Assembly (NCBI RefSeq): GCF_003073135.1 | Contig: NZ_PGDQ01000006.1 | Span: forward strand, 366,021 to 430,020 | Length of the DNA: 64,000 nt | Source of the DNA: Euzebya rosea | Lineage (GTDB): Bacteria; Actinomycetota; Nitriliruptoria; Euzebyales; Euzebyaceae | Direction of reading: 5' to 3' | Shown: positions 47,517 through 56,586 of the stretch, one piece after another | Layout: every line of letters begins with the position of its first letter | Position numbering within the stretch: the stretch's first letter is position 1 | Translations under genes and position numbers: made by a program | The notes under the pieces: model-generated | The model's database searches: none | Seen by the model: the letters and a program-made list of their open reading frames with translations, nothing else | Told to the model about the DNA's origin: nothing

Positions 47517-48254
47517 TCAGCGTGTGCGGGTGTAGCGGAGCAGCAGCTCGCCGTCCTGGTGGAGGACGCGGGAGAGGGCCATCCGGCGTTCGGGGTGGGC
47601 ACCGCCGGCGATGCGCCTGGGGTCGTCGCTGCCCACGACGGTCGCGGCCAGCGTCAGGCACAGCTCGTCGACGAGGTCGGCGGCCAGCAGGGCGGCGTTC
47701 AGCCCCGGCCCGCCCTCGCACAGGACGTGGTGCAGGCCCAGGGACTCCCGGAGGACGGCCAGGCCTTCCGTTAGGTCGACGCGACCCTCACCCGCGCTGA
47801 CGACACGGGCACCCGCCTCGGCCACGCGCTGGACCGCCTCGGGATCCGCGTCGGTCGTGGTCAGCACGATCGGCGGGACGCGGGTGTCGGTGAACAACCG
47901 GGAGGTGGGGTCGAGGTCCACCGACGCCGTCACCACCACGATGGGCGCCGGGTCGACCCGGCCGTCGGCTTCCCGTGCGGCTCGCATCGTGTCGCGGACC
48001 CGCATGCCGCCGTAGTCCTCGGCCCGAACGGTGCCCGCGCCGGCCAGGATGGCGTCGGCGTGATGGCGCATCGCGAAGAAGGCCAGCCGGTCCGCCTCGC
48101 CACCCAACCCCCCGCTGACCCCGTCGTCGTCGACGATGTGCCCGTCGAGGCTGCTGACCATGTTGACCCGCAGCCACGACGGCTCGTCCGCCGGCGGGCG
48201 GTGGGCCTCGTAGGCGTCGACCTCGGGCACGTGGGTTGGGTGCAGCTGCTCCAT
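47517..48254 (-). CDS. RibD C-terminal-domain reductase (pyrimidine reductase family)
   Basis: A 245-residue dihydrofolate-reductase-fold protein of the RibD_C family. Motifs are VNMVSSLDGHIVDDDGVSGG, DAILAGAGTVRAEDYG and CEGGPGLNAALLAADLVDEL. RibD-type reductases act on a riboflavin precursor with NADPH, but stand-alone actinobacterial members often have unknown substrates. No riboflavin genes are adjacent. A TAGCCT hexamer lies 8 bases before the ATG. Confidence 0.87.
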   Translation of the reverse strand: MEQLHPTHVPEVDAYEAHRPPADEPSWLRVNMVSSLDGHIVDDDGVSGGLGGEADRLAFFAMRHHADAILAGAGTVRAEDYGGMRVRDTMRAAREADGRVDPAPIVVVTASVDLDPTSRLFTDTRVPPIVLTTTDADPEAVQRVAEAGARVVSAGEGRVDLTEGLAVLRESLGLHHVLCEGGPGLNAALLAADLVDELCLTLAATVVGSDDPRRIAGGAHPERRMALSRVLHQDGELLLRYTRTR

Positions 48255-48262
48255 CTCGCGGC

Positions 48263-48268
48263 AGGCTA
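48263..48268 (-). promoter_or_regulatory. -10 element of the RibD-like gene
   Basis: TAGCCT on the minus strand ends 8 bases before the ATG at 48254, in the 20-base gap shared with the divergent mutY. Confidence 0.45.
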
Positions 48269-48274
48269 CCCAGC

Positions 48275-49222
48275 ATGGGTGCCCCTCCTCCCTCCGCTGA
48301 CGACCCGGCTGACGACCCGGCCGATCACGACGCGGTTCGTGCGCTCGTCGAGGGTGTGCTGGCGTGGCATCGGCCCGACGACCGGGACCTGCCGTGGCGG
48401 GCGCCCGGCACCACCCCCTGGGGGATCCTCCTCAGCGAGGTGATGGCCCAGCAGACCCAGGCCGAGCGCGTCGCCGGCCGCTGGGTGGAGCTGGTCGAGC
48501 GGTTCCCCGATCCCTCGGCCATGGCCGAGGCCGCCCCGGCGGAGGTCATCGACCTGTGGGTGGGGCTGGGCTACAACCGCCGGGCGGTCAACCTGCACCG
48601 TGCTGCGGTGGTGATGGTGGAGCGGCACGGAGGTGAGGTGCCCGACGACCTCGACGGCCTGCTGGCCCTCCCCGGGGTCGGCCCCTACACGGCCCGGGCC
48701 GTCCTCGCCTTCGCCTTCGATCGTGACGTCGTCCCGGTCGACACCAACGTGGCCCGCGTCGTCGCCCGCCACACCGGCAGGGTGCTGGACCGTGCGGACG
48801 CCCAGGCGCTGGCCGACGGGGCGGTGCGGTGGGGGAGGGGCGCGGCCACCGCAGCGGCGCTCATGGACCTCGGGGCCACGGTCTGCCGGGCCAGGACACC
48901 AGCGTGCGAGGGGTGTCCCGTCATGGCGACGTGCAGCTGGGCGGGAGGGCCCGAGGAGGACCCCGCCGGGCGAGGTGCCCACCGTCCCCGCCCGCAGGGT
49001 CGGTTCGAGGGATCGGCCCGCCAGGCGCGCGGGAGGATCATCGCTGCGGCCCGTGCGGGCCTGCTGGAGGGCGGGGCAGCCCTCGAGCTCGCCGGCGAAC
49101 ACGGGGAAGCGGTCCTGGACGCGTTGGTGGCCGACGGGCTGGTGGTGCGGAGCGGCCGCGGGTTTGCGCTGCCGGGAACGACGGGCAAGTCTCGGGACGG
49201 CGAACGGGACCGCGAGGACTGA
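48275..49222 (+). CDS. mutY: A/G-specific adenine glycosylase
   Basis: Removes adenine mispaired with 8-oxoguanine. The 315-residue protein has the HhH-GPD domain (MAQQTQAERV, LPGVGPYTARAVLAFAF with catalytic Asp in PVDTNVARVV) and the [4Fe-4S] loop C-x6-C-x2-C-x5-C in CRARTPACEGCPVMATC. It lacks the C-terminal NUDIX-like domain of Gram-negative MutY. ATG 48275 is used; a GTG at 48236 would overlap the divergent gene. Together with nucS it makes this a mutation-avoidance pair. Confidence 0.94.
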   Translation: MGAPPPSADDPADDPADHDAVRALVEGVLAWHRPDDRDLPWRAPGTTPWGILLSEVMAQQTQAERVAGRWVELVERFPDPSAMAEAAPAEVIDLWVGLGYNRRAVNLHRAAVVMVERHGGEVPDDLDGLLALPGVGPYTARAVLAFAFDRDVVPVDTNVARVVARHTGRVLDRADAQALADGAVRWGRGAATAAALMDLGATVCRARTPACEGCPVMATCSWAGGPEEDPAGRGAHRPRPQGRFEGSARQARGRIIAAARAGLLEGGAALELAGEHGEAVLDALVADGLVVRSGRGFALPGTTGKSRDGERDRED

Positions 49223-49234
49223 CCGGGGCACGAC

Positions 49235-50377
49235 ATGGCAGGGACGACAGCGCAGGCGCTCGACGAGCGGTCCTGGTGGAAGCTCGGCGGTGACGGTTGG
49301 CGCACGGTGCTGCGCAACACCGGACAGGAGTTCAAGGCCGACGAGGTGTCCAACCTGGCCGCCGTGGTCACCCTCAGGATCGTGCTGGCCCTCGTGCCGA
49401 GCCTCATCGCCGCCGTCGCGATCGCCGCCCAGGTCGTCTCGACCGCCGACATCGAGGCGATGGTGGCGGCTGCGGGCGACCTGATCCCGGGGAGCGCCAG
49501 GGACTTCGTCGAGGACGCCCTGCAGACGGCGCTGGAGAACCTGAAGGAGGACGGCACCGTAGCGCTGATCATCTCCATCGGGGCAGGGCTCTTCGCGGCC
49601 AGCGGGGCCGCTGCGGCGCTGATCAACGCGCTGAACAAGGCCTACGACCGCAAGGAGGACCGGGGCTTCGTCGGCCTGCGACTGACCTCGCTGGGCGTCA
49701 TCGGCGCGCTGGCCCTGGCCCTGATCGGCATGTTCGTGGCCATCGTCTTCGGCCCGACGCTGCTGGAGCTCGTCCTGCCGCAGGAGGTCCTCGACTCGCC
49801 CCTTCGCCTGCTGATCGGCCTGGGCCGGTACGTGGCGGCGATCACCATCCTGATGTTGTTCTTCGGCTTCGCGTTCTGGTTCGGGCCCAACCGCGACCGG
49901 CCACGGCTGCGGTTCCTCACCCCCGGTGCGGTGCTCGGCGTCGGTGGCTGGCTGCTGCTCAGCTTCCTGTTCGGGCTCTACGTCAGCTTCTCGCAGTCCT
50001 ACGCGGCGACCTACGGGGCGTTCGCGGGGGTGATCGTCCTGCTCGTCTGGCTGAACTACTCCTTCACCGTCCTGCTGATGGGAGCGGAGCTGGACCACGA
50101 GATCGAGCGGTACCTGACTGCCGACGCCACCGCCGGCGGCGACACGGGGCCCGATCCGACCCCCGCCCCCGCCCTCGACGCCGTCACCGCGGACATGCCG
50201 CGGCATCCGGGTCTGGTCGGGACACGGCACGGCTCGTCGGTCGGGACCACCCAGCGTGACCAGGGCGACGACGAGCCGTCCGACGGTGGACTCGTGGTCC
50301 CGCCGCTGCAGGGTGTCGCGGCCGCCACGCCGGGGGCGGCGCTCGCGGCCCGGGCCTGGCGCAGGTTCCTGCGCTGA
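49235..50377 (+). CDS. YihY/BrkB-family membrane protein
   Basis: A 380-residue integral membrane protein of the YihY/virulence-factor BrkB family. Six hydrophobic segments occur between residues 45 and 285, with the family's FGPNRDRPRLRFLTPGAVLG and YAATYGAFAGVIVLLVWLNY stretches. The final 85 residues are an Asp/Thr/Pro-rich cytoplasmic tail. The molecular function of the family is unsettled. It begins 12 bases after mutY, likely the same operon. Confidence 0.88.
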   Translation: MAGTTAQALDERSWWKLGGDGWRTVLRNTGQEFKADEVSNLAAVVTLRIVLALVPSLIAAVAIAAQVVSTADIEAMVAAAGDLIPGSARDFVEDALQTALENLKEDGTVALIISIGAGLFAASGAAAALINALNKAYDRKEDRGFVGLRLTSLGVIGALALALIGMFVAIVFGPTLLELVLPQEVLDSPLRLLIGLGRYVAAITILMLFFGFAFWFGPNRDRPRLRFLTPGAVLGVGGWLLLSFLFGLYVSFSQSYAATYGAFAGVIVLLVWLNYSFTVLLMGAELDHEIERYLTADATAGGDTGPDPTPAPALDAVTADMPRHPGLVGTRHGSSVGTTQRDQGDDEPSDGGLVVPPLQGVAAATPGAALAARAWRRFLR

Positions 50378-50498
50378 GGCGGCGGCGGCGACCGGTCGAC
50401 TGCCGGAGGATCCACCCCGCGCGCTAAGCTCGGCGCGGCGCATGCCGACCAGACTCCGACGGCCTGGACATGCAGGCCCACGCATCCTGGAGCCTGCA

Positions 50499-51899
50499 TT
50501 GTCGGACACGATCACACACGGTGAAGATGTGACGAGCGACCTCGAGAACAAGACCGAACCGGCCAACAGCCTGAACCGGTCGTACGCCGACAGCGACCGG
50601 ATCAGCGCGCGCAAGATCGTGCAGCCGCTGCAGCAGTTCCTGCACACCGAGGCATCGGGCGGCATCGTCCTGGTGCTCGCGGCAGCGGTCGCGTTGATCT
50701 GGGCCAACGGCCCGTTCGCCGAGAGCTATCACGCGTTCGTCGACCACCACATCACGATCGACCTTGGCTTCCTCGTCCTCGACGAGTCCGTCGAGCACTG
50801 GATCAACGACCTGCTGATGGCGGTGTTCTTCTTCGTTGCCGGCCTGGAGATCAAGCGCGAGCTGGTCCACGGTGACCTGAAGGACCCTCGCCGTGCTGCG
50901 CTCCCCATCGCGGCGGCGTTCGGCGGCATGGTCGTGCCTGCCCTGGTCTACGTGGCCATCAACCTCGGCGGAGAGGGGGCGAACGGCTGGGGTATCCCCA
51001 TGGCCACCGACATCGCCTTCGCCGTCGGCATCCTGGCGCTGGTGGGCAAGCGTGCCCCGGCCAGCCTGCGGGTGTTCCTGCTGACCCTCGCGATCGTCGA
51101 CGACATCGGCGCGATCCTGGTCATCGCGATCTTCTACACCTCCAGCCTGAACTTCGGCTGGCTGGGTGCGGCGGCGCTGGCCGTCGGGGCGATCCTCGTC
51201 CTGCAGCGCCTGAAGGTCTACGCGATCGTCCCCTACGTCCTGCTGGCGGCGTTCCTGTGGCTGGCGGTCTTCGAGTCCGGCGTCCACGCCACCATCGCCG
51301 GTGTGATCCTCGGCCTGCTGACCCCCGCGTTCCCGCTGCACCCGCCATCGGCTGTGCTCGGCCTCATCCACGACCGCCTGACCGCCCTGCGCTCGCGCCC
51401 GGAGGACGGCGTCGCCGACGAGTCCGAGCAGAACGAGCTGGAGAACATCGCGGTCGTCTCCCGAGACGCCGTGTCGCCCCTGCGTATCTGGGAGCACCGC
51501 CTGCACCCCTGGTCGGCCTTCGTGATCCTGCCGTTGTTCGCCCTGGCCAACGCCGGCGTGGAGCTGTCGGGCGACTCCTTCGGGGCGCTGCTGACCGATC
51601 CGGTGCCGCTCGGCGTGATCGTCGGCTTGGTGGTCGGCAAGCCGCTGGGTGTCATGGCGGCGTCGTTCCTGGTCATCCGTTCCGGGGTGGCCAAGCTGCC
51701 CCGCGGCGTCGGCTGGCTCGAGATGGCCGGCGTGGGCCTGCTGGCCGGTGTCGGGTTCACCGTGTCGATCTTCATCTCCGGGCTCGCGTTCGGCGATCCG
51801 CTGCTGGTCGACGAGGCGAAGGTCGGCATCCTCGCAGCCTCCATCACCGCCGGGATCCTCGGCTACACGGCGCTGGCCGCGCGCAAGACCACGGCCTGA
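50499..51899 (+). CDS. nhaA: Na+/H+ antiporter NhaA
   Basis: Exchanges sodium for protons across the membrane for pH and salt balance. The 466-residue protein carries MATDIAFAVGILALVG and the ion-binding Asp pair in LTLAIVDDIGAILVIAIF. About twelve membrane helices are present, and the final helix region is GVGFTVSIFISGLAFGD. TTG 50499 is chosen because GGAG lies 7 bases upstream. ATG 50442 and GTG 50529 are alternatives, and all lie before the conserved core. A sodium antiporter suits a marine or saline habitat, but this is weak evidence. Confidence 0.93.
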   Translation: MSDTITHGEDVTSDLENKTEPANSLNRSYADSDRISARKIVQPLQQFLHTEASGGIVLVLAAAVALIWANGPFAESYHAFVDHHITIDLGFLVLDESVEHWINDLLMAVFFFVAGLEIKRELVHGDLKDPRRAALPIAAAFGGMVVPALVYVAINLGGEGANGWGIPMATDIAFAVGILALVGKRAPASLRVFLLTLAIVDDIGAILVIAIFYTSSLNFGWLGAAALAVGAILVLQRLKVYAIVPYVLLAAFLWLAVFESGVHATIAGVILGLLTPAFPLHPPSAVLGLIHDRLTALRSRPEDGVADESEQNELENIAVVSRDAVSPLRIWEHRLHPWSAFVILPLFALANAGVELSGDSFGALLTDPVPLGVIVGLVVGKPLGVMAASFLVIRSGVAKLPRGVGWLEMAGVGLLAGVGFTVSIFISGLAFGDPLLVDEAKVGILAASITAGILGYTALAARKTTA

Positions 51900-52013
51900 C
51901 AGCCACCGTCGCCGGCGACCGCTGGCACACGCCTCGGGCAGGGTTGAGCGATCACCCTGCCCGTCGTCGTGCGAGGCGTGGGTATCATGGCCGCGGTCGA
52001 GAGAGGGAGAGCA

Positions 52014-53081
52014 GTGGCAGAACGTGACGATGCCCTGGTGGACATGCTCCAGCAGGTCGCACCAGGAACGGTTCTGCGCGCGGGTATCGAGCGGATCATC
52101 AAGGCCGGCAAGGGCGCCCTCATCGTCCTCGGCTACGACAAGCAGATGGAGGAGCTGCGGTCCGGCGGCTTCCAGCTGAAGGCCAAGCTGACGGCCCAGC
52201 ACCTGTCGGAGGTCGCCAAGATGGACGGCGCGATCCTCATCGACAACGCCTGCGAGAACATCCTCTGGGCCAACGTGCACCTCGTGCCCGACTCCGGGAT
52301 CCCCACGATGGAGACGGGCACCCGGCATCGCACCGCCGACCGCATGGCCAAGCAGACCAACATCCCGGTCATCAGCGTGTCGGAGTCGATGCAGATCGTG
52401 TCGGTCTACGTCGGTGGCCACAAGCACGTGCTGGAGGAGCTGTCCTCCATCATGTTCCGGGCCAACCAGGCGCTGGCCACCCTCGAGCGGTACCGCAACC
52501 GGCTGGACGAGGTCTCCGCCGCCCTGTCCGCCCTGGAGATCGAGAACGTCGTCACCCTGGGCAACGTCGTGCAGGTCCTCCAGCGCGCCGAACGGGTCGC
52601 GCGCATCTCCGAGGAGATCGAGCACGCCGTCGCCGAGCTCGGGACCGAGGGTCGCCTGCTGCAGCTGCAGCTCGACGAGCTCCTGCTCGGGGTCGAGTCC
52701 GAACGCGAGCTCGTGGTCGCCGACTACCTCGCCGACCGGCGCCGGAAGGTCTCCAAGGTCATGGAGGCGCTCGCCGCCCTCGACGACGCCGAGCTTCTGG
52801 AGCACGGCAAGGTCGCCAGGGCCCTCGGCTACTCACCTGCCGAGCAGGGCGACGAACGTCCCGTCACGGCGCGTGGGTACCGCCTGCTGTCGCGCATCCC
52901 CCGCCTTCCGGACCAGATCGTGGAGAAGCTGGTGGACAAGTTCTCCAGCGTCGACCACCTGCTCGACGCCACCCTGGAGGACCTCGGCACCGTCGACGGC
53001 ATCGGGGAGACGCGTGCGCGAGCCATCAAGGAGGGCCTCGCTCGACTCGCGGAGTCCAGCATCCTCGAGCGCTACGCCTGA
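52014..53081 (+). CDS. disA: DNA integrity scanning protein DisA (diadenylate cyclase)
   Basis: Makes cyclic di-AMP while scanning DNA. The 355-residue protein has an N-terminal DAC domain with KMDGAILID and GTRHRTADRMAKQT catalytic motifs, a helical spine (about 150-280) and a C-terminal helix-hairpin-helix domain (DLGTVDGIGETRARAI). GTG 52014 follows GAGGGAGAG and gives the usual N-terminus; ATG 51987 is an alternative. radA, its common neighbour and inhibitor, is not here. A hairpin follows before carD. Confidence 0.95.
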   Translation: MAERDDALVDMLQQVAPGTVLRAGIERIIKAGKGALIVLGYDKQMEELRSGGFQLKAKLTAQHLSEVAKMDGAILIDNACENILWANVHLVPDSGIPTMETGTRHRTADRMAKQTNIPVISVSESMQIVSVYVGGHKHVLEELSSIMFRANQALATLERYRNRLDEVSAALSALEIENVVTLGNVVQVLQRAERVARISEEIEHAVAELGTEGRLLQLQLDELLLGVESERELVVADYLADRRRKVSKVMEALAALDDAELLEHGKVARALGYSPAEQGDERPVTARGYRLLSRIPRLPDQIVEKLVDKFSSVDHLLDATLEDLGTVDGIGETRARAIKEGLARLAESSILERYA

Positions 53082-53132
53082 CCCATTGCCCCTTGACAAC
53101 CGTGCAGATGACGTTGTGTCGCATGGTTCTTT

Positions 53133-53154
53133 CGGACGGTGCACGAACCGTCCG
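53133..53154 (+). terminator. Hairpin after disA
   Basis: CGGACGGT and ACCGTCCG pair perfectly around a 6-base loop, 51 bases after the disA stop. No T tract. Confidence 0.5.
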
Positions 53155-53216
53155 CGGAATGGGTCACGTTCATGACGGGTTCACCGTCTGGTACGCGTCT
53201 GACCAGCACTTTTGAT

Positions 53217-53246
53217 TTGGTTGCCCCTCCTGTTCCGTGGTACAGT
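53217..53246 (+). promoter_or_regulatory. carD promoter
   Basis: TTGGTT (53217-53222) and TACAGT (53241-53246) with an 18-base spacer predict a start near 53253 and a leader of about 85 bases before carD. Confidence 0.55.
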
Positions 53247-53337
53247 AAGGGTTCGCACTAGTCGGCTCGGGTCACCTCAGGTTGCCCGCCGGCCAGCCGC
53301 AGAAAACGTCCACCCGAGTCGGACAGGGGAAGTGCAT

Positions 53338-53820
53338 ATGACCTACACCGTTGGCGACACTGTTGTGTATCCGCATCACGGCGCCGCAGTGATCGAGCGT
53401 GAGGAGACGCGGAAGCTGCTGGGGGAGGAACGGTCATATCTGGTCCTGCGACTGACCTACGGAGACCTGACGATCAAGGTCCCGGCTGACCAGACGGACG
53501 AGGTCGGCATCCGACAGGTGTGCGACGACGCACAGATCAAGAAGGTCATCGAGGTCCTCTCGATGCGCGGGGCGAAGGTCCCCACCAACTGGTCGCGTCG
53601 CTTCAAGGCGAACAACGAGAAGCTCAAGGGCGGCGACATCATGAAGGTGTCGGAGGTCGTCCGCGACCTGGCCCTCCGCGAGGGCGACAAGGGCCTCAGC
53701 GCCGGCGAGAAGCGCATGCTCTCCAAGGCGCGGCAGGTGCTCGTGTCCGAGCTCGCTGCGGCCCTCGACAAGTCCGACGAGGACGCCGAGGCCTACCTCG
53801 ACGACGTCCTCACGGCGTAG
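53338..53820 (+). CDS. carD: CarD-family transcriptional regulator
   Basis: A 160-residue RNA-polymerase-binding protein that stabilises open promoter complexes, essential in mycobacteria. The N-terminal RNAP-interaction (Tudor-like) domain starts YTVGDTVVYPHHGAAVIE, and the C-terminal helical DNA-binding domain contains NWSRRFKANNEKLKGGD. The start has AGGGGA upstream. The gene order carD-(PIN/TRAM)-ispD-ispF is conserved in Firmicutes and many actinobacteria. Confidence 0.95.
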   Translation: MTYTVGDTVVYPHHGAAVIEREETRKLLGEERSYLVLRLTYGDLTIKVPADQTDEVGIRQVCDDAQIKKVIEVLSMRGAKVPTNWSRRFKANNEKLKGGDIMKVSEVVRDLALREGDKGLSAGEKRMLSKARQVLVSELAAALDKSDEDAEAYLDDVLTA

Positions 53821-53867
53821 GGTCCACGCCCACGCCAGACAACACCCCGCCCGGAGACAGCTCGGAC

Positions 53868-54989
53868 ATGGCACGGTCATCGTCTGACGTCCCGGGCGGC
53901 GTCGTTTTCGTCGAGCTGATCCGGCTGGCGGTCGTGGTGCTCGCCACGGCCATCTCCCTGGACGTGTCCTCACGCATGGGGGCAGACGAGGGGGCCGGGC
54001 AGCTCGTCCTGACCGCGCTCGGCGCCGGTGTCGGCTACGTCGTCGGTGGCGTCCTCGGCCGATTCGCGCAGTCGCGGATGTCCGACGTCGAGCGGACCCT
54101 CCAGGAGGTCTCCGCCAGCGAGATCGTGGCCGGAACGGCCGGCATGCTCCTCGGCCTGGTCATCGCCGCGGGGGTCACCTGGCCGGTCCTGCTGTTCGGG
54201 GGCAAGGCCTTCACCGTCCCCATGGCCGTCATCGTGATGGCCACCATGGCCTGGGCGGGGATGCGGCTGGGTCGCAGCCGAGCCGGCGACCTGCTCCGGT
54301 TCCTCGGTGCGGGAGGTCGCCTGCCCTCCAGCAGCGGCCGGGCCCGCGGGTCGGCCTACAAGCTGCTCGACAGCTCGGCGCTCGTCGACGGTCGCCTGGT
54401 CGACGTCTGCCGCGACGGGTGGATGGAGGGGATCCTGCTCGTGCCCGAGTTCGTCCTCTACGAGCTGCAGGGCCTCGCGGACTCCGCGGACCCGGAACGT
54501 CGAGGCAGGGGGCAGCGGGGGCTGGACACCCTTGCCTCGCTCCAGCGGCTGTCCTCGATCGGGGTCGAGGTGCTCGAGGACGACCCCGGTGGAGAAGAGG
54601 TCGACACCAAGCTGCTCAAGCTCGCCCGTCTCCGCGGCACCCCGCTCGTGACGACCGACGGGAACCTGGCGCGGGTCGCGGAGGTGCAGGGCATCCCCGT
54701 GCGCAACCTCCACAGCCTCGCCGAGAGCCTGCGACCGCCGGTCCTTCCCGGGCAGGTACTGCCCCTGACGGTGGCGAAGCGGGGCCGGGAGGAGGGGCAG
54801 GGGGTCGGCTACCTGCCCGACGGCACCATGGTGGTCGTCGAACGTGCGGGCGACCGCATCGGTGACGACCTCTCCGTGGAGGTCACGAGCATCGTGTCGA
54901 CGTCCCGAGGCCGGATGTTGTTCGCGTCGGTGCTCGAGGCCGATGATCCGACACCCCGGCCACGGCTGCTGCGGGGCGACGCCGGATGA
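53868..54989 (+). CDS. PIN/TRAM-domain membrane protein (YacL-like)
   Basis: A 373-residue protein with four membrane segments in the first 145 residues, a PIN nuclease domain (about 165-290; KLLDSSALVDGRLVDV, then VTTDGNLARVAEVQG with conserved acidic residues) and a C-terminal TRAM RNA-binding domain. Homologues such as Bacillus YacL lie between disA and ispD, as here. RNase activity on an unknown RNA is presumed. It starts 47 bases after carD and overlaps ispD by 4 bases. Confidence 0.9.
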   Translation: MARSSSDVPGGVVFVELIRLAVVVLATAISLDVSSRMGADEGAGQLVLTALGAGVGYVVGGVLGRFAQSRMSDVERTLQEVSASEIVAGTAGMLLGLVIAAGVTWPVLLFGGKAFTVPMAVIVMATMAWAGMRLGRSRAGDLLRFLGAGGRLPSSSGRARGSAYKLLDSSALVDGRLVDVCRDGWMEGILLVPEFVLYELQGLADSADPERRGRGQRGLDTLASLQRLSSIGVEVLEDDPGGEEVDTKLLKLARLRGTPLVTTDGNLARVAEVQGIPVRNLHSLAESLRPPVLPGQVLPLTVAKRGREEGQGVGYLPDGTMVVVERAGDRIGDDLSVEVTSIVSTSRGRMLFASVLEADDPTPRPRLLRGDAG

Positions 54990-55681
54990 GCGGACGCCCG
55001 GCGATCCGCGTCGGGCTCGTGATCGTGGCCGCGGGATCGGGTACACGGCTCGGCCACGACCATCCCAAGGCGTTCGTCGAGCTCGGCGGCCGCAGCCTGC
55101 TCGCACATGCCCTCGATCGGCTGGCGTCGGCAGCCGACGACGTTGTCGTCGTGGGTCCACCCACCCACATGGAGCAGGCCCTGGCGCAGGTCGAGCGGAT
55201 GGGACCCGGCACACGGGTCGTGCCCGGCGGCGCCACCCGGACCGGCTCGGTGGCGGCGGGGATGGCTGCGCTGGGCGCGGTCGACGTCATCGCCGTGCAC
55301 GACGCTGCGCGGCCCCTGGTGGACGCCGCCGCCTTGCGGCGGGCAGTCGCCGCGGTGGTGGACGGCGCCGACGCATCGGCTCCAGCCCTCCCGGTCACCG
55401 ACACGCTGAAGGAGGTCGCCGACGGAGAGGTGGTGATCCGCACCGTCGACCGCGCGTCCCTGCGAGCCGTCCAGACCCCGCAGGTCTTCCGTGCCGAGGT
55501 GCTCCACGCAGCGCACGCCCGAGGGGTCGACGCGACCGACGACCTCGCCCTCGTCGAGGCGGGGGGCGGCACGGTGGTGTTGGTCCCGGGGAGCGCCCGC
55601 TACCTGAAGGTGACCTATCCCGACGACCTGCTGCTGGCCGAGGCCTTCCTCGCGTCGGGCGACCACGAGGAGCGCGCGTGA
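54986..55681 (+). CDS. ispD: 2-C-methyl-D-erythritol 4-phosphate cytidylyltransferase
   Basis: Third step of the non-mevalonate isoprenoid pathway, coupling CTP to methylerythritol phosphate. The nucleotidyltransferase motif VIVAAGSGTRLG is near residues 12-23, with HDAARPLVD and VQTPQVFRAEVL downstream. 231 residues. The ends overlap the PIN/TRAM gene (ATGA) and ispF (GTGA). Confidence 0.95.
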   Translation: MSGRPAIRVGLVIVAAGSGTRLGHDHPKAFVELGGRSLLAHALDRLASAADDVVVVGPPTHMEQALAQVERMGPGTRVVPGGATRTGSVAAGMAALGAVDVIAVHDAARPLVDAAALRRAVAAVVDGADASAPALPVTDTLKEVADGEVVIRTVDRASLRAVQTPQVFRAEVLHAAHARGVDATDDLALVEAGGGTVVLVPGSARYLKVTYPDDLLLAEAFLASGDHEERA

Positions 55682-56163
55682 CCATCCGCATCGGACAGGG
55701 CGTGGACGCCCACGCCTTCGCCACCGACGAGCGGCCGCTCCGGCTCGGCGGCGTGGTCATCCCGGGGGCACCGGGCCTCGATGGTCACAGTGATGCGGAC
55801 GTGGTCCTGCATGCCATCGTCGATGCGCTGCTGGGCGCCGTCGCGATGGGTGACATCGGCGACCTCGTGGGCGTCGACGAACCCGGGACGAAGGGGGCGG
55901 ACAGCGCCACCTTCGTCGCGCTGGCCCGCGATCGGCTGGCCGCCGAGGGGTGGCGGACGGTCAACGTCGACGCCACGGTGCTGGCCCAGAAGCCACGCCT
56001 GTCGCCGCATGTCCCGGCGATGCGGCGTGCGACGGCCGAGGCCCTCGCCGTGCCCGTCGACGCGGTGTCGGTCAAGGCAACGACGACTGATCGGCTCGGG
56101 ATGGTGGGCCGCGGGGAAGGGATCGCCTGCACGGCGGTCGTCCTGGTGGAACGGGTGCGCTGA
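55678..56163 (+). CDS. ispF: 2-C-methyl-D-erythritol 2,4-cyclodiphosphate synthase
   Basis: Fifth step of the same pathway. The 161-residue zinc enzyme has GQGVDAHAF (D-x-H metal ligands), GHSDADVVLHAIVDALLGA and the C-terminal KATTTDRLGMVGRGEGIAC. The GTG start is coupled to ispD. The cysS gene that often follows is missing; a small membrane-protein gene runs in the opposite direction instead. Confidence 0.95.
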   Translation: MTIRIGQGVDAHAFATDERPLRLGGVVIPGAPGLDGHSDADVVLHAIVDALLGAVAMGDIGDLVGVDEPGTKGADSATFVALARDRLAAEGWRTVNVDATVLAQKPRLSPHVPAMRRATAEALAVPVDAVSVKATTTDRLGMVGRGEGIACTAVVLVERVR

Positions 56164-56205
56164 CCCCGACGAGCGGTCGGGACGTCCGCCGAGCGCCCGG
56201 TGGGG

Positions 56206-56415
56206 CTAGAGGATGGCCATCGCCGCGAGGCCCAGCCCCGTCAGGCTGCAGAGCACCGCGAAAAGGGCGCGCTTCACTCGCTCGTTGCGGTGGTAGTTCT
56301 GGGTCGAGAAGCCGAACGCCTGACGTTCGACCCGACGGATGACCTGTTCGTCGCGCAGGCGGGACAGGACGTTCTGGCGTGGCGGGGTGTAGTCCATCGC
56401 CTTTTCATCGGTCAC
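56206..56415 (-). CDS. Small C-terminally anchored membrane protein, unknown
   Basis: A 69-residue protein with a charged N-terminal half (RLRDEQVIRRVERQAFG) and a C-terminal transmembrane helix (about 50-69). I do not recognise it. GTG 56415 is chosen because AAAGGA lies about 10 bases upstream and a TAATAA -10-like element just before that. A longer frame from 56496 would start within the AT-rich promoter-like stretch. It is convergent with ispF and divergent from the methyltransferase gene. Confidence 0.6.
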   Translation of the reverse strand: MTDEKAMDYTPPRQNVLSRLRDEQVIRRVERQAFGFSTQNYHRNERVKRALFAVLCSLTGLGLAAMAIL

Positions 56416-56574
56416 GGACCACCCGTCCTTTATTACTTTCTGCCGTCGACGAATACACGCTGTCGTCACCCCTCGAGCCCGTTCGGCGTCAGTCATTCAG
56501 CGTACCCGCCCCTGGTGGTCGTGCCCGGACGTCACGGTGCGTGCGGCTGTGCACACGGGTCAGGGGCGGCGCCG

Positions 56575-56580
56575 TACGGT
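56575..56580 (+). promoter_or_regulatory. -10 element of the rlmB-type gene
   Basis: TACGGT ends 6 bases before the GTG start at 56587. The GGAGGGG between them is too close to the start to act as a normal Shine-Dalgarno sequence. Confidence 0.4.
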
Positions 56581-56586
56581 GGAGGG

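Noticed and set aside
53093..53122. Promoter from the perfect TTGACA after disA
   Set aside because: No TANNNT lies 16-19 bases downstream; the carD promoter at 53217-53246 is better supported.
56581..56586. GGAGGGG as Shine-Dalgarno sequence of the rlmB-type gene
   Set aside because: It is immediately adjacent to the GTG, which is too close for ribosome binding; the TACGGT hexamer before it fits a leaderless start better.
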